Positions 55,309 to 63,762 of a DNA stretch of 64,000 nucleotides are shown here, piece after piece (the stretch's first letter is position 1; every line of letters begins with the position of its first letter). The stretch lies in NCBI RefSeq assembly GCF_044582145.1, contig NZ_JBDODO010000002.1, one strand, 5' to 3'. The notes under the pieces are model-generated. The model was not told the origin of the DNA. It searched no databases and worked only from the letters and a program-made list of their open reading frames with translations. The position numbers were made by a program, and so were the translations under genes. This DNA is from Guyparkeria sp016278265. GTDB taxonomy: Bacteria > Pseudomonadota > Gammaproteobacteria > Halothiobacillales > Halothiobacillaceae.

Positions 55309-56730
55309 ATGACAGCAAGCGACCACGATGCCCACGGAAAGACGCAATCGACCGACACGCTGATCATCGGCGCTGGTGCAAGCGGCCTAGCCGTCGGCTG
55401 GTCGCTGGCACGAGCCGGCCAGCGGGTCACCGTCCTCGAGGCGGGCGACACGCCTGGCGGTAATATCCAAAGCCGCCGCGACGAGGAATGGCAGGTCGAG
55501 ATCGGGCCGAACACCCTGATGGTAAAGCCACCGCTTTATCAGCTGCTCAAGGAACTGGAGCTGACCGACGAGGCGATCTTCGCCGGCGAGGCGGGCAAGA
55601 AACGCTACATCGCCAAGGGCAAGCAAATGCTCGCCCTGCCGACCCACCCGCTCAATGCCCCGTTCAACCCGCTACTCGGGCCGCGCAGCATCGGCCGCAT
55701 CCTGCGCGAACCCTGGGTGCGTCGCGGCACCGGCGAGGAGACCTTGGCGCAGTTCGTCGAGCGCCGCCTCGGCCGGAACATCCTCGACTACCTGGTCGAT
55801 CCGTTTGTCTCCGGCGTCTACGCCGGGGACCCGGCCCGGCTGTCCGTCCAGGCCGCCATGCCGAAACTCGCCGCCATGGAACGTGAGCATGGCTCGCTGA
55901 TCCGCGGTGGGTTCGCCGCCATGAAGCGGGCCAAACAGGAACGCCGCGAGGGCAACGAGCGCATGCCATCCGAATGGCGCGGCAAGCTGATCAGCTTCCC
56001 CGGCGGCATTCAGACCCTCACCGACCGGCTCGCCGCGGATATCGACGCATCGGCCGGCGGCTCGATCGCCTGTGGCCGCCGCGTGGAAGCCATTCAGGCG
56101 CAGGATGCCGGCTGGCGCGCGACCGATCAGGACGGCACGACCTGGCAGGCCAAACGGCTGGTGCTGGCCACGCCGGCACACGTGAGCGCCGCGCTGCTGC
56201 GCCCCCTGGATGCCCTGCTGGCCGAGCCGCTCGACGAGATCGTCTACCCGCCGGTTGCCGCCGTCGCCCTAGGCTTTCCGCCGGGTGTACTGGCCCACCC
56301 GCTCGACGGCTTCGGCGTGCTGATTCCACGCCGCGAACGCCGGCGAACGCTGGGCGCGCTGTTCTCCTCGACGCTGTTCCCCAACCGCGCACCGCACGGC
56401 CACAAGCTGATCAACGCCTTTATCGGCGGGCGCCAGGACCCCGAAGCATTGGAGATGAGCGATGCCGAGCTGGTCCGCCAGGTCAGCAAGGACCTGGGCG
56501 ACCTGCTCGGCATCGAGGGGCAACCGGTCTGGCAGCGCGTCAGTCGCTGGCCGCGCGCGATCCCGCAATACGAAGTGGGCCACCTAGCCCGAATAGAGCG
56601 CCTCGATCAGGCGCTTGAGAACCACCCGGGGCTGTCGCTGATCGGCAACTGGCGCGAGGGGATCGCCGTGGGCGACTGCCTCGAGAACGGTCAGGCACTG
56701 GCCCAGCGGATTCTCGACGGCGAGAAGTGA
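55309..56730 (+). CDS. hemG: Oxygen-dependent protoporphyrinogen oxidase (HemY-type)
   Basis: This 473-residue FAD enzyme oxidises protoporphyrinogen IX in haem synthesis. It has the FAD-binding DTLIIGAGASGLAVGWSLARAGQRVTVLEAGDTPGGNI at about residues 16-53, then RGKLISFPGGIQTLTDRLA, and the C-terminal YEVGHLARIERLDQALENHPGLSLIGNWREGIAVGDCLENG. It belongs to the HemY/PPOX flavoprotein family called HemG in some databases, not the flavodoxin-like E. coli HemG. Confidence 0.92.
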   Translation: MTASDHDAHGKTQSTDTLIIGAGASGLAVGWSLARAGQRVTVLEAGDTPGGNIQSRRDEEWQVEIGPNTLMVKPPLYQLLKELELTDEAIFAGEAGKKRYIAKGKQMLALPTHPLNAPFNPLLGPRSIGRILREPWVRRGTGEETLAQFVERRLGRNILDYLVDPFVSGVYAGDPARLSVQAAMPKLAAMEREHGSLIRGGFAAMKRAKQERREGNERMPSEWRGKLISFPGGIQTLTDRLAADIDASAGGSIACGRRVEAIQAQDAGWRATDQDGTTWQAKRLVLATPAHVSAALLRPLDALLAEPLDEIVYPPVAAVALGFPPGVLAHPLDGFGVLIPRRERRRTLGALFSSTLFPNRAPHGHKLINAFIGGRQDPEALEMSDAELVRQVSKDLGDLLGIEGQPVWQRVSRWPRAIPQYEVGHLARIERLDQALENHPGLSLIGNWREGIAVGDCLENGQALAQRILDGEK

Positions 56731-56766
56731 GCTGCGAAAAGCGGTAAATGGACCTTCGGCTCTGCT

Positions 56767-57285
56767 CTACCTGCGATCGCGGTCGCGATCGGAGTCACGA
56801 TCCAGGTGACGCGGATCACGCGGCTCGTCCCGCCGGATGTCGTCCGGATCGGCATCGTAGACATTGCCATCGGCGCCGGGACCGAACGGTCCCCGCGGCC
56901 CGGTCCCGAACCCGCCACGCTCGACCACGACCTGCTGCAGCCGTCCGGCAAGCCACGCGCCAAAGGCCAGGCGACGCAGGAACGGTGTGACCAGCACCAG
57001 TCCCAGCACGTCGGTCACCGGCCCTGGCAACAGCAGCATCAACCCGCCGAGGAAATTGGCCGCCACGCCCAGCCCGTCGATTTCTCCCCGACCGGTGGCA
57101 GCTACCTCACGCTGGGCGCGCGCCATGGCATTGGGTCCGGCGGTGCGCATCAGCCACGCGCCCCAGATGCCGGTGGCGACGATCCACAGCAGCGTGACGA
57201 GAAACCCCATGGCCGCACTCATCGCGATCAGGAGCACTAGCTCAACGAGGGGCAGAAAGAGGATGAATCCGGACAGTTTTCGCAT
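56767..57285 (-). CDS. fxsA: FxsA family membrane protein
   Basis: FxsA is a small inner-membrane protein that, in E. coli, suppresses F-exclusion of phage T7. The 172-residue product starts MRKLSGFILFLPLVELVLLIAMSAAMGFLVTLLWIVATGIWGAWLMR and has GGLMLLLPGPVTDVLGLVLVTPFLRRL, the family core. The C-terminal 50 residues are Gly/Pro- then Asp/Arg-rich, ending with repeated DRD. Confidence 0.9.
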   Translation of the reverse strand: MRKLSGFILFLPLVELVLLIAMSAAMGFLVTLLWIVATGIWGAWLMRTAGPNAMARAQREVAATGRGEIDGLGVAANFLGGLMLLLPGPVTDVLGLVLVTPFLRRLAFGAWLAGRLQQVVVERGGFGTGPRGPFGPGADGNVYDADPDDIRRDEPRDPRHLDRDSDRDRDRR

Positions 57286-57500
57286 GACTTCTCGGGATTA
57301 AGATGGATTTGTTTGCCGTCTAACGATTGCAGCGCTAGGCTTCCTGTCGACAGCCGGTTGGGATTTGTGGCCCATGGGGCGATCGCGGCTCAAGCAACAG
57401 CCGCCCAACGGAACTCGCCGCCCGCCAGTTGGACCTAGGCCGGGCCGGCTGAAACGGGCAAGGACGAACAGCGACTCAACGAGCCGACGCAATCACGATA

Positions 57501-57836
57501 ATGACGATCGAGCAAAGCACAATAGCACTGGTCATCACGACACTGGACGACCCCAGCGTGGCCGACGAGTTCGGCGCGCGCCTCCTGGCCGCCGGGCTGG
57601 TGGCCTGCGTGAATATCGTTGGCCCGGTCCGCTCGGCCTACCACTGGCAGGGCGAGCTGTGCCGCGACGAGGAATACCAGCTTCACATGAAGACCAGCCT
57701 CGACCGGATCGACGACCTCAAGGACGCGATCGAGCGCTACCACCCCTACGACTGCCCCGAGGTGGTCATCCTGCCGGCCGAAAGCAGCCAGTCTTATTCA
57801 GAATGGGTTCATCAATGCGTTCAAACCACTCCCTGA
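57501..57836 (+). CDS. cutA: Divalent-cation tolerance protein CutA
   Basis: This 111-residue trimeric PII-like protein has TIALVITTLDDPSVADEFGARLLAAGLVACVNIVGPVRSAYHWQGELCRDEEYQLHMKT and YHPYDCPEVVILP, the family blocks. It is linked to copper tolerance, though the molecular role is unclear. Its end overlaps the start of dsbD by 22 nt, as in many gammaproteobacteria where cutA and dsbD are adjacent. Confidence 0.93.
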   Translation: MTIEQSTIALVITTLDDPSVADEFGARLLAAGLVACVNIVGPVRSAYHWQGELCRDEEYQLHMKTSLDRIDDLKDAIERYHPYDCPEVVILPAESSQSYSEWVHQCVQTTP

Positions 57837-60169
57837 CCGCACCCTGGGTGCGACTCGCCGCCTTCCTGCTTGTCACCGTCGCCCTCGCCTGGCAAACGGC
57901 GGCGAATGCCCAGCCCGAACTGCTGGGACCGGAAGAGGCCTTCGGTGTCGAGGCCAGCCATGACGACGGCGAACTGCGACTCGATTTCCGCGTGGTGGAG
58001 GGCTACTACCTCTACCAGGACAAACTGAAGATCCGCAGCGGCGACGGCCTCGATCTGGGCGACCCCCAACTGCCCGAGGCGGTGATCGAGAACGACCCGG
58101 TCTTTGGCGAGACGGCGGTCTACAAGGAAGACTTCACCGCCCGCGTCCCGGTGGACTCCGCCCCCGGAGGCGAGGCGACCGTCACGGTCGAGTACCAGGG
58201 CTGCTCTGACATCCATGGGGTGTGCTACCCGCCGGAGACCCACGAACTGCGCGTCGACCTACCACAAATCACTGCGGCGTCCGGGTCGTCCGGCATCGAG
58301 GCGAACGCGGGGGCCAGCGCCCGCGACGGCGGCATCAGCCTGGGTGGCTTCGGTGGCAGCAGCAATGAACCGATGGACCCCGAAGAGGCGTTCGTCCCCG
58401 AGGTGATCGTCGATGACGGGAGGGTGTTCGTCCGCTTCGACATCACGCCCGAGTATTACCTGTACCGCGGTCGCACCAAGGCAGCCGTCAGTGAAAATGC
58501 TGAAATCCGTGCCGCATTCATCGGCGAGGGCGAGCGCAAGGACGACCCGAATTTCGGCACCGTGTGGGTCTTCCACGACCAGCTGGAAACCGAACTGTCG
58601 ATCGACGCCGATGCCCCCTACAGCCTGGTGATCGGCTACCAGGGTTGCGCGGACATGGGGCTGTGCTATCCGCCGATGGAGAAGGCGTGGCGGATCGATC
58701 CGGCCGCCGGCAGCGCCGAGCGCCTCGACGAGGTGCCGGGCGATACCGGTGAACTGACACCGCTGGAAGAGATGGACTCGCTCGGCGATGACCGTAGCCA
58801 AGCACCGGCCGGCAACGGCGCGTCGACCGACACCGCCACCGAAGCCGCCACCCCGGCGGGCTCGGAGACCGACATGATCACCCAGCGCCTGATCGATGGC
58901 AGCCCCTGGGCGATCATTCTGGGCTTCCTCCTCTTTGGCCTGCTGCTGGCGTTCACGCCGTGCGTCTTCCCGATGATCCCGATCCTTTCGGGCATCATCG
59001 CCGGCCAGGGCGAGCACATCACCACCCGCAAGGCCTTCGTGCTTTCGCTGGTCTACGTGCTGGCGATGGCCGTCACCTACACGGTGGCCGGCGTGCTGGC
59101 CGGCCTGTTTGGCGCCAACCTTCAGGCCGCCTTCCAGAATCCCTGGGTCCTGAGCGTCTTCGCCGCGATCTTCGTCGCGCTGGCCCTGTCGATGTTCGGC
59201 TTTTTCGAGCTGCAACTGCCCTCCTCGATCCAGTCGCGCATCATGCAGGCGCAGAACCGCCAACAGGGCGGCACGCTGACCGGGGTGGCCGTGATGGGCT
59301 TCCTCTCGGCCCTGATCGTCGGCCCCTGCATGGCCCCGCCACTGGCCGGCGCGCTAATCTACATCGGTCAGACCGGCGATGCCGTGATCGGCGGCCTGGC
59401 GCTGTTTGCCCTGTCGATCGGCATGGGTCTGCCACTGATCCTGGTCGGTACGCTCGGCGGGAAGTACATGCCCAAGGCCGGCGGCTGGATGGATGCGGTC
59501 AAGGCCGTGTTCGGCGTGGCACTGCTGGGCGTGGCGATCTGGATGCTCGAGCGCTTCCTGCCCCCGGCCGTCACCCAGCTGATGTGGGCCGTGCTGCTGA
59601 TCGCCTCGGCGGTCTACATGGGCGCGACCGAATCGCTGCGTGAGGCTGCCTCGGGCTGGTTGCGCCTGTGGAAGTCACTCGGGCTGGTGCTGCTGCTGTG
59701 GGGCGCGCTGATGCTGATCGGCGTCGCCGCCGGGTCCAAGGGCACGCCGTTCACGCCGCTCGCCGGCCTGTCGCTGGGCGGCGGTGGCGGCCAGGTGGCC
59801 GAGCTCGAGTTCCGCCAGGTCAATGATGAGCAGGAACTCGACCAGGCACTCGAACAGGCCAGGGCCGCCGGCCAGCCGGTGATGCTCGACTTCTACGCCG
59901 ACTGGTGCATCTCCTGCAAGGAGATGGAACACAACACCTTCAGCGATCCGCGCGTAATCGAGGCGCTGAGCGGTTTTCTAGTGCTGCAGGCCGACGTGAC
60001 CGCCAACAACGCCGACCACAAGGCATTGCTCAAGCGCTTCGACCTGTACGGCCCGCCGGGGATCATCTTTTGGGATGCCTCGGGTGAACGGGTGCGTCAG
60101 CACTGGGTGGTCGGGTATCAGCCGCCCGATGAGTTCCTCGGCCATGTCACAGCCGTCTCGAACCGCTGA
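57815..60169 (+). CDS. dsbD: Thiol:disulfide interchange protein DsbD with duplicated N-terminal domain
   Basis: DsbD carries electrons from cytoplasmic thioredoxin to periplasmic DsbC/G and cytochrome c maturation. The 784-residue protein is much longer than E. coli DsbD (565). After a signal peptide (cleavage near AANAQ) come two alpha domains: residues about 30-150, with the YQGCSDIHGVCYPP pair, and about 187-310, with YQGCADMGLCYPP. The eight-helix beta domain at about 360-630 has TPCVFPMIPILSG and GPCMAPPLAG. The C-terminal thioredoxin domain has DWCISCKEME at about 695. The start is ATG 57815 (57803 is possible), overlapping cutA. Confidence 0.92.
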   Translation: MRSNHSLTAPWVRLAAFLLVTVALAWQTAANAQPELLGPEEAFGVEASHDDGELRLDFRVVEGYYLYQDKLKIRSGDGLDLGDPQLPEAVIENDPVFGETAVYKEDFTARVPVDSAPGGEATVTVEYQGCSDIHGVCYPPETHELRVDLPQITAASGSSGIEANAGASARDGGISLGGFGGSSNEPMDPEEAFVPEVIVDDGRVFVRFDITPEYYLYRGRTKAAVSENAEIRAAFIGEGERKDDPNFGTVWVFHDQLETELSIDADAPYSLVIGYQGCADMGLCYPPMEKAWRIDPAAGSAERLDEVPGDTGELTPLEEMDSLGDDRSQAPAGNGASTDTATEAATPAGSETDMITQRLIDGSPWAIILGFLLFGLLLAFTPCVFPMIPILSGIIAGQGEHITTRKAFVLSLVYVLAMAVTYTVAGVLAGLFGANLQAAFQNPWVLSVFAAIFVALALSMFGFFELQLPSSIQSRIMQAQNRQQGGTLTGVAVMGFLSALIVGPCMAPPLAGALIYIGQTGDAVIGGLALFALSIGMGLPLILVGTLGGKYMPKAGGWMDAVKAVFGVALLGVAIWMLERFLPPAVTQLMWAVLLIASAVYMGATESLREAASGWLRLWKSLGLVLLLWGALMLIGVAAGSKGTPFTPLAGLSLGGGGGQVAELEFRQVNDEQELDQALEQARAAGQPVMLDFYADWCISCKEMEHNTFSDPRVIEALSGFLVLQADVTANNADHKALLKRFDLYGPPGIIFWDASGERVRQHWVVGYQPPDEFLGHVTAVSNR

Positions 60170-60177
60170 TCGCTCGT

Positions 60178-60203
60178 GAGCCCCGCCGTCGCGGGGCTCT
60201 TTG
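60178..60203 (+). terminator. Terminator of dsbD
   Basis: GAGCCCCGC (60178-60186), CGTC loop, GCGGGGCTC (60191-60199), then TTT. It lies 8 nt after the dsbD stop. Confidence 0.8.
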
Positions 60204-60364
60204 CTATCCGGGGTACAACTTCGTGAAAAATCCGCCATTGGGTGGCGATTGACAAAAAAACGACGCCAAACGCGTGACTTCGGCACCTCCAACCGGCACA
60301 ATGCGGAAAATCACTGACACGGCGGGAACACGGACATTCCGCCCGTCGACGAGAGCGAGTCTCC

Positions 60365-60826
60365 ATGAAACGGATCCTGGTACTCAACGGCCCCAACCTC
60401 AACCGGCTTGGCACGCGGGAGCCCGAGCGCTACGGGCGATTGACGCTGGCCGATATCGGCAGCCGTCTCGACCAGGCCGCCCAGAGGCTTGGCGAGGGGC
60501 GAGGTGCTGCGCTGGAACACTTCCAGAGCAACCACGAGGGCGAGGCCATCGACCGGCTGCACCGTGCGGCCGATGAGGGCATCGACGGGGTGCTAATCAA
60601 CCCCGGCGCCTGGACCCACACCAGCGTCGCCCTGCGGGACGCCCTGCTCGCCATCGACCGACCGTTCATCGAGATCCACCTCTCCAACATTCACGCCCGC
60701 GAGTCCTTCCGGCAGCACTCCTATTTCTCGGACGTCGCCGTCGGCAGCATCGTCGGGCTGGGGGCGCTGGGCTACGAACTGGCCCTGACCGCCCTGATCG
60801 CTCACCTGGACAGTCCGTCCGCCTGA
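60365..60826 (+). CDS. aroQ: 3-dehydroquinate dehydratase, type II
   Basis: AroQ dehydrates 3-dehydroquinate in the shikimate pathway. The 153-residue protein has VLNGPNLNRLGTREPERYG with the catalytic Tyr at about residue 23, INPGAWTHTSVALRDAL, and FIEIHLSNIHARESFR with the active-site His. Immediately downstream are accB and accC, the usual order. A possible promoter (GTGACT, 17 nt, CACAAT) lies at about 60272-60295. Confidence 0.96.
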   Translation: MKRILVLNGPNLNRLGTREPERYGRLTLADIGSRLDQAAQRLGEGRGAALEHFQSNHEGEAIDRLHRAADEGIDGVLINPGAWTHTSVALRDALLAIDRPFIEIHLSNIHARESFRQHSYFSDVAVGSIVGLGALGYELALTALIAHLDSPSA

Positions 60827-60856
60827 TTCGAACGCATAACGAAAGAGACCCCCGTC

Positions 60857-61306
60857 ATGGATATCCGCAAGGTCAAGAAACTGATCGAACTGCTCGAGGA
60901 ATCGGGCGTCGCCGAAATCGAAATCAAGGAGGGCGAGGAGTCGGTACGCATCTCGCGCCAATCTCCCCAACAACCGCAGATGATGCACGCCGCCGCTCCG
61001 GCGCATGCCCCGCACCCGGCCGCCCCGGCTCCGTCAGGCGAACCGGCGCCCAGCCAAGCGCCGGAGGCAAGCGGCAAGACCATCAATTCGCCGATGGTGG
61101 GCACCTTCTATCGCGCGTCCTCTCCCGATTCGAGCGCCTTCGTCGAGGTGGGCACCACCGTGAACAAGGGCGACACCATCTGCATCATCGAGGCGATGAA
61201 GATGTTCAACCAGATCGAGGCCGAGGTCGATGGCACGATCAAGGAAATCCTGGTGGAAAATGGCCAGCCGGTGGAATACGACCAGCCGCTGTTCGTGATC
61301 GAGTAA
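60857..61306 (+). CDS. accB: Acetyl-CoA carboxylase biotin carboxyl carrier protein
   Basis: AccB carries biotin in fatty-acid synthesis. The 149-residue protein starts MDIRKVKKLIELLEESGVAEIEIKEGEE, has an Ala/Pro-rich linker at about 50-70, and the biotinyl domain with IIEAMKMFNQIEAE, where the Lys of EAMKM is biotinylated, ending YDQPLFVIE. It lies 30 nt after aroQ and 58 nt before accC. Confidence 0.97.
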   Translation: MDIRKVKKLIELLEESGVAEIEIKEGEESVRISRQSPQQPQMMHAAAPAHAPHPAAPAPSGEPAPSQAPEASGKTINSPMVGTFYRASSPDSSAFVEVGTTVNKGDTICIIEAMKMFNQIEAEVDGTIKEILVENGQPVEYDQPLFVIE

Positions 61307-61364
61307 GGCACCGCCTGCCCGACGCACATCCAGCCGCTTTCGCCTTCCCAGGAGTTTCCCCAAG

Positions 61365-62708
61365 ATGCTGAACAAGGTCCTGATCGCCAACCGCGGCGAG
61401 ATCGCGCTGCGCATTCTGCGCGCCTGTCGCGAGCTCGACATCGGTACGGTAGCCGTCCATTCCACGGCCGACCGTGATCTCAAGCACGTCCGCCTGGCCG
61501 ATGAATCGGTCTGCATCGGCGGCCCCCGGTCCAATGAGTCCTACCTGAACGTGCCGGCACTAATCGCCGCCGCCGAGCTGACCGACTCATCGGCCATCCA
61601 CCCCGGCTACGGCTTTCTCTCCGAGAACGCCGACTTCGCCGAGCGGGTCGAGGAGTCCGGCTTTATCTTCATCGGCCCGACCGCCGAATCCATCCGCATG
61701 ATGGGTGACAAGGTCACCGCCAAGGAAACCATGCGCGCCGCCGGGGTGCCCTGCGTCCCCGGCTCGGAAGGCGCACTGACCGACGACCCGGAGGAGAATC
61801 ATCGACTGGGCCGCGAGGTCGGCTACCCGGTGATCATCAAGGCGGCCGGTGGCGGGGGCGGCCGCGGCATGCGCGTCGTGCATACCGAGGCGCACCTGCA
61901 CCACGCCATCGAGATGACCAAGAGCGAAGCGGGCGCGGCCTTCGGCAACCCCGAGGTCTACATGGAGAAGTTCCTCGAGCATCCCCGCCACATCGAGGTG
62001 CAGATACTCTCCGACGGCCAGGGCAACGCCATCCACCTGGGCGAGCGCGACTGCTCGATGCAGCGCCGCCACCAGAAGGTGATCGAGGAAGCCCCGGCGC
62101 CCGGCATTACCGCCGAGCAACGCGCCGAGATCGGCGCGGTCTGTGTTGCGGCCTGCAAGCGCATGAACTACCGCGGCGCGGGCACCTTCGAGTTCCTGTA
62201 CGAGAACGGCGAGTTCTATTTCATCGAGATGAACACCCGCCTGCAGGTCGAACACCCGGTGACCGAGATGATCACGGGCATCGATCTGGTCAAGGAGCAA
62301 CTGGCAATCGCCGCGGGCTTGCCACTGCAACTGACCCAGGATCAGGTGGAATTCCGCGGGCACGCGGTGGAGTGCCGTATCAATGCCGAGGATCCGGCCA
62401 CCTTCGCACCCAGCCCCGGCAAGATCACCAACCTGCATTTCCCGGGCGGCCTGGGCGTGCGGGTCGACTCGCACATCTACAACGGCTACTCGGTGCCGCC
62501 GTTCTACGACTCGATGATCGGCAAGCTGATCACCCATGCCGGTGATCGCGAGGCGGCCATCCGTCGCATGCACGGGGCGCTCGAGGAAATGCTGATCGAC
62601 GGCATCAAGACCAACATCCCGCTGCACCGCGAGCTGATGTTGGACGCGAACTTCATCGCCGGTGGCATGGACATCCACTTCCTGCACAAGCGCCTCGGGA
62701 TTTCCTAA
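61365..62708 (+). CDS. accC: Acetyl-CoA carboxylase biotin carboxylase subunit
   Basis: AccC carboxylates biotin on AccB using ATP and bicarbonate. The 447-residue ATP-grasp protein has MLNKVLIANRGEIALRILRACRELDIGTVAVHSTADRD, the glycine-rich loop KAAGGGGGRGMR, EKFLEHPRHIEVQILSDGQGN, and EMNTRLQVEHPVTEMITGIDLVKEQL. Full length. Its stop abuts a 143-bp palindromic repeat that separates it from prmA. Confidence 0.97.
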   Translation: MLNKVLIANRGEIALRILRACRELDIGTVAVHSTADRDLKHVRLADESVCIGGPRSNESYLNVPALIAAAELTDSSAIHPGYGFLSENADFAERVEESGFIFIGPTAESIRMMGDKVTAKETMRAAGVPCVPGSEGALTDDPEENHRLGREVGYPVIIKAAGGGGGRGMRVVHTEAHLHHAIEMTKSEAGAAFGNPEVYMEKFLEHPRHIEVQILSDGQGNAIHLGERDCSMQRRHQKVIEEAPAPGITAEQRAEIGAVCVAACKRMNYRGAGTFEFLYENGEFYFIEMNTRLQVEHPVTEMITGIDLVKEQLAIAAGLPLQLTQDQVEFRGHAVECRINAEDPATFAPSPGKITNLHFPGGLGVRVDSHIYNGYSVPPFYDSMIGKLITHAGDREAAIRRMHGALEEMLIDGIKTNIPLHRELMLDANFIAGGMDIHFLHKRLGIS

Positions 62709-62709
62709 A

Positions 62710-62852
62710 GGGCATCTCGAAAAAACGTCGTGAGTCGCCCGAGTGCAAGGAACCGCACAGCGAGCGACGAGACATATCAAGCAGATAGGTGAGGAGTGAG
62801 CGAGCACGTGACGCAGCAATCGGGTGACGCAACAGTTTTTTCGAGGTGTCCC
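62710..62852. repeat. 143-bp imperfect palindrome between accC and prmA
   Basis: The left arm starts GGGCATCTCGAAAAAAC (62710-62726) and the right arm ends GTTTTTTCGAGGTGTCCC (62835-62852), its near-perfect complement. The arms extend inwards with further partial complementarity (GAGTCGCCCGAGTGC against GCAATCGGGTGACGC). It starts 2 nt after the accC stop and ends 2 nt before the prmA ATG, so its end supplies GAGG as the prmA ribosome-binding site. It looks like a REP/MITE-type element; no second copy is in the window. Confidence 0.7.
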
Positions 62853-62854
62853 TG

Positions 62855-63754
62855 ATGGCCGACGAGTGGCAGCACCTCTGGCTGGAGGTGCCTCGCGACG
62901 ACGTCGAGGCGGTCGAGGACGCCCTGCTGGCCGCCGGCGCGCTGTCGGTCACCCTGGAGGAGCTCGGTGACGAGCCGGTGCTCGAACCGCAGCCGGGCGA
63001 ATCGCCGCTTTGGGCCGAGACCCGGGTGGTGGGGCTGTTCACGGGGGATGTCTCGCCCGCAATGATCGTCGGCACCCTGCACGGGCTGCTCCGCCCGGCC
63101 CTGCTCGATCGATTGGGTCACTCGATTTTCGACGAAGAAGACTGGGTGCGTCGGACCCAGGCGGACTTTGCCGCCATGCCGATCGGTGAGCGGCTGGTGA
63201 TCGAGCCGGCCTGGGAGGAAAGCGCGGCACCGGCCGGCCGCCTGCCCATCCGGCTCGACCCGGGTCTGGCCTTCGGCACGGGCAAGCACGAGACCACGCG
63301 GCTATGCCTGGAGTGGCTGGAATCGCAGGAGATCACCGGGCAACACTGGCTGGATGCCGGCTGTGGTTCGGGGATTCTTGCCATCGCCGCGCTGCGCCTG
63401 GGCGCGGCCCAGGTCGACGGTACCGACATCGACCCGCAGGCACTGACCGCGAGCCGTGGCAATGCCGAACTCAACGACCTCGAACCCTCCCGCCTGTCGC
63501 TATACCTGGCCGAGGAGTATCCCGCCGACCGGCAGGTCGACGGGCTGCTGGCAAACATCCTCGCCCCCACCCTGATCGAACTCGCCCCGATGCTGAGTCG
63601 ACACCTCAAGCCAGGCGCTCGCTTTGCCCTCTCCGGTATCCTCGTGCATCAAGCCGATGCGGTGGCCGCCGCCTGGACGGCCTCCGGCAACCAGGTCACC
63701 ACCTTTCGTGAACTGGGTGACTGGGCACTGGTGGCGGGTCACCGGCCTGACTGA
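62855..63754 (+). CDS. prmA: Ribosomal protein L11 methyltransferase
   Basis: PrmA trimethylates ribosomal protein L11. The 299-residue protein starts MADEWQHLWLEVPRDDVEAVEDALLAAGALSVT at 62855, and has LDPGLAFGTGKHETTRLCLEWL, motif I LDAGCGSGILAIAALRLGA, and the NPP-like post-I region VDGLLANILAPTLIELAP. The AccC-PrmA order is typical of gammaproteobacteria. Its GAGG ribosome-binding site lies within the palindromic element. Confidence 0.96.
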   Translation: MADEWQHLWLEVPRDDVEAVEDALLAAGALSVTLEELGDEPVLEPQPGESPLWAETRVVGLFTGDVSPAMIVGTLHGLLRPALLDRLGHSIFDEEDWVRRTQADFAAMPIGERLVIEPAWEESAAPAGRLPIRLDPGLAFGTGKHETTRLCLEWLESQEITGQHWLDAGCGSGILAIAALRLGAAQVDGTDIDPQALTASRGNAELNDLEPSRLSLYLAEEYPADRQVDGLLANILAPTLIELAPMLSRHLKPGARFALSGILVHQADAVAAAWTASGNQVTTFRELGDWALVAGHRPD

Positions 63755-63762
63755 GTCGGGAA

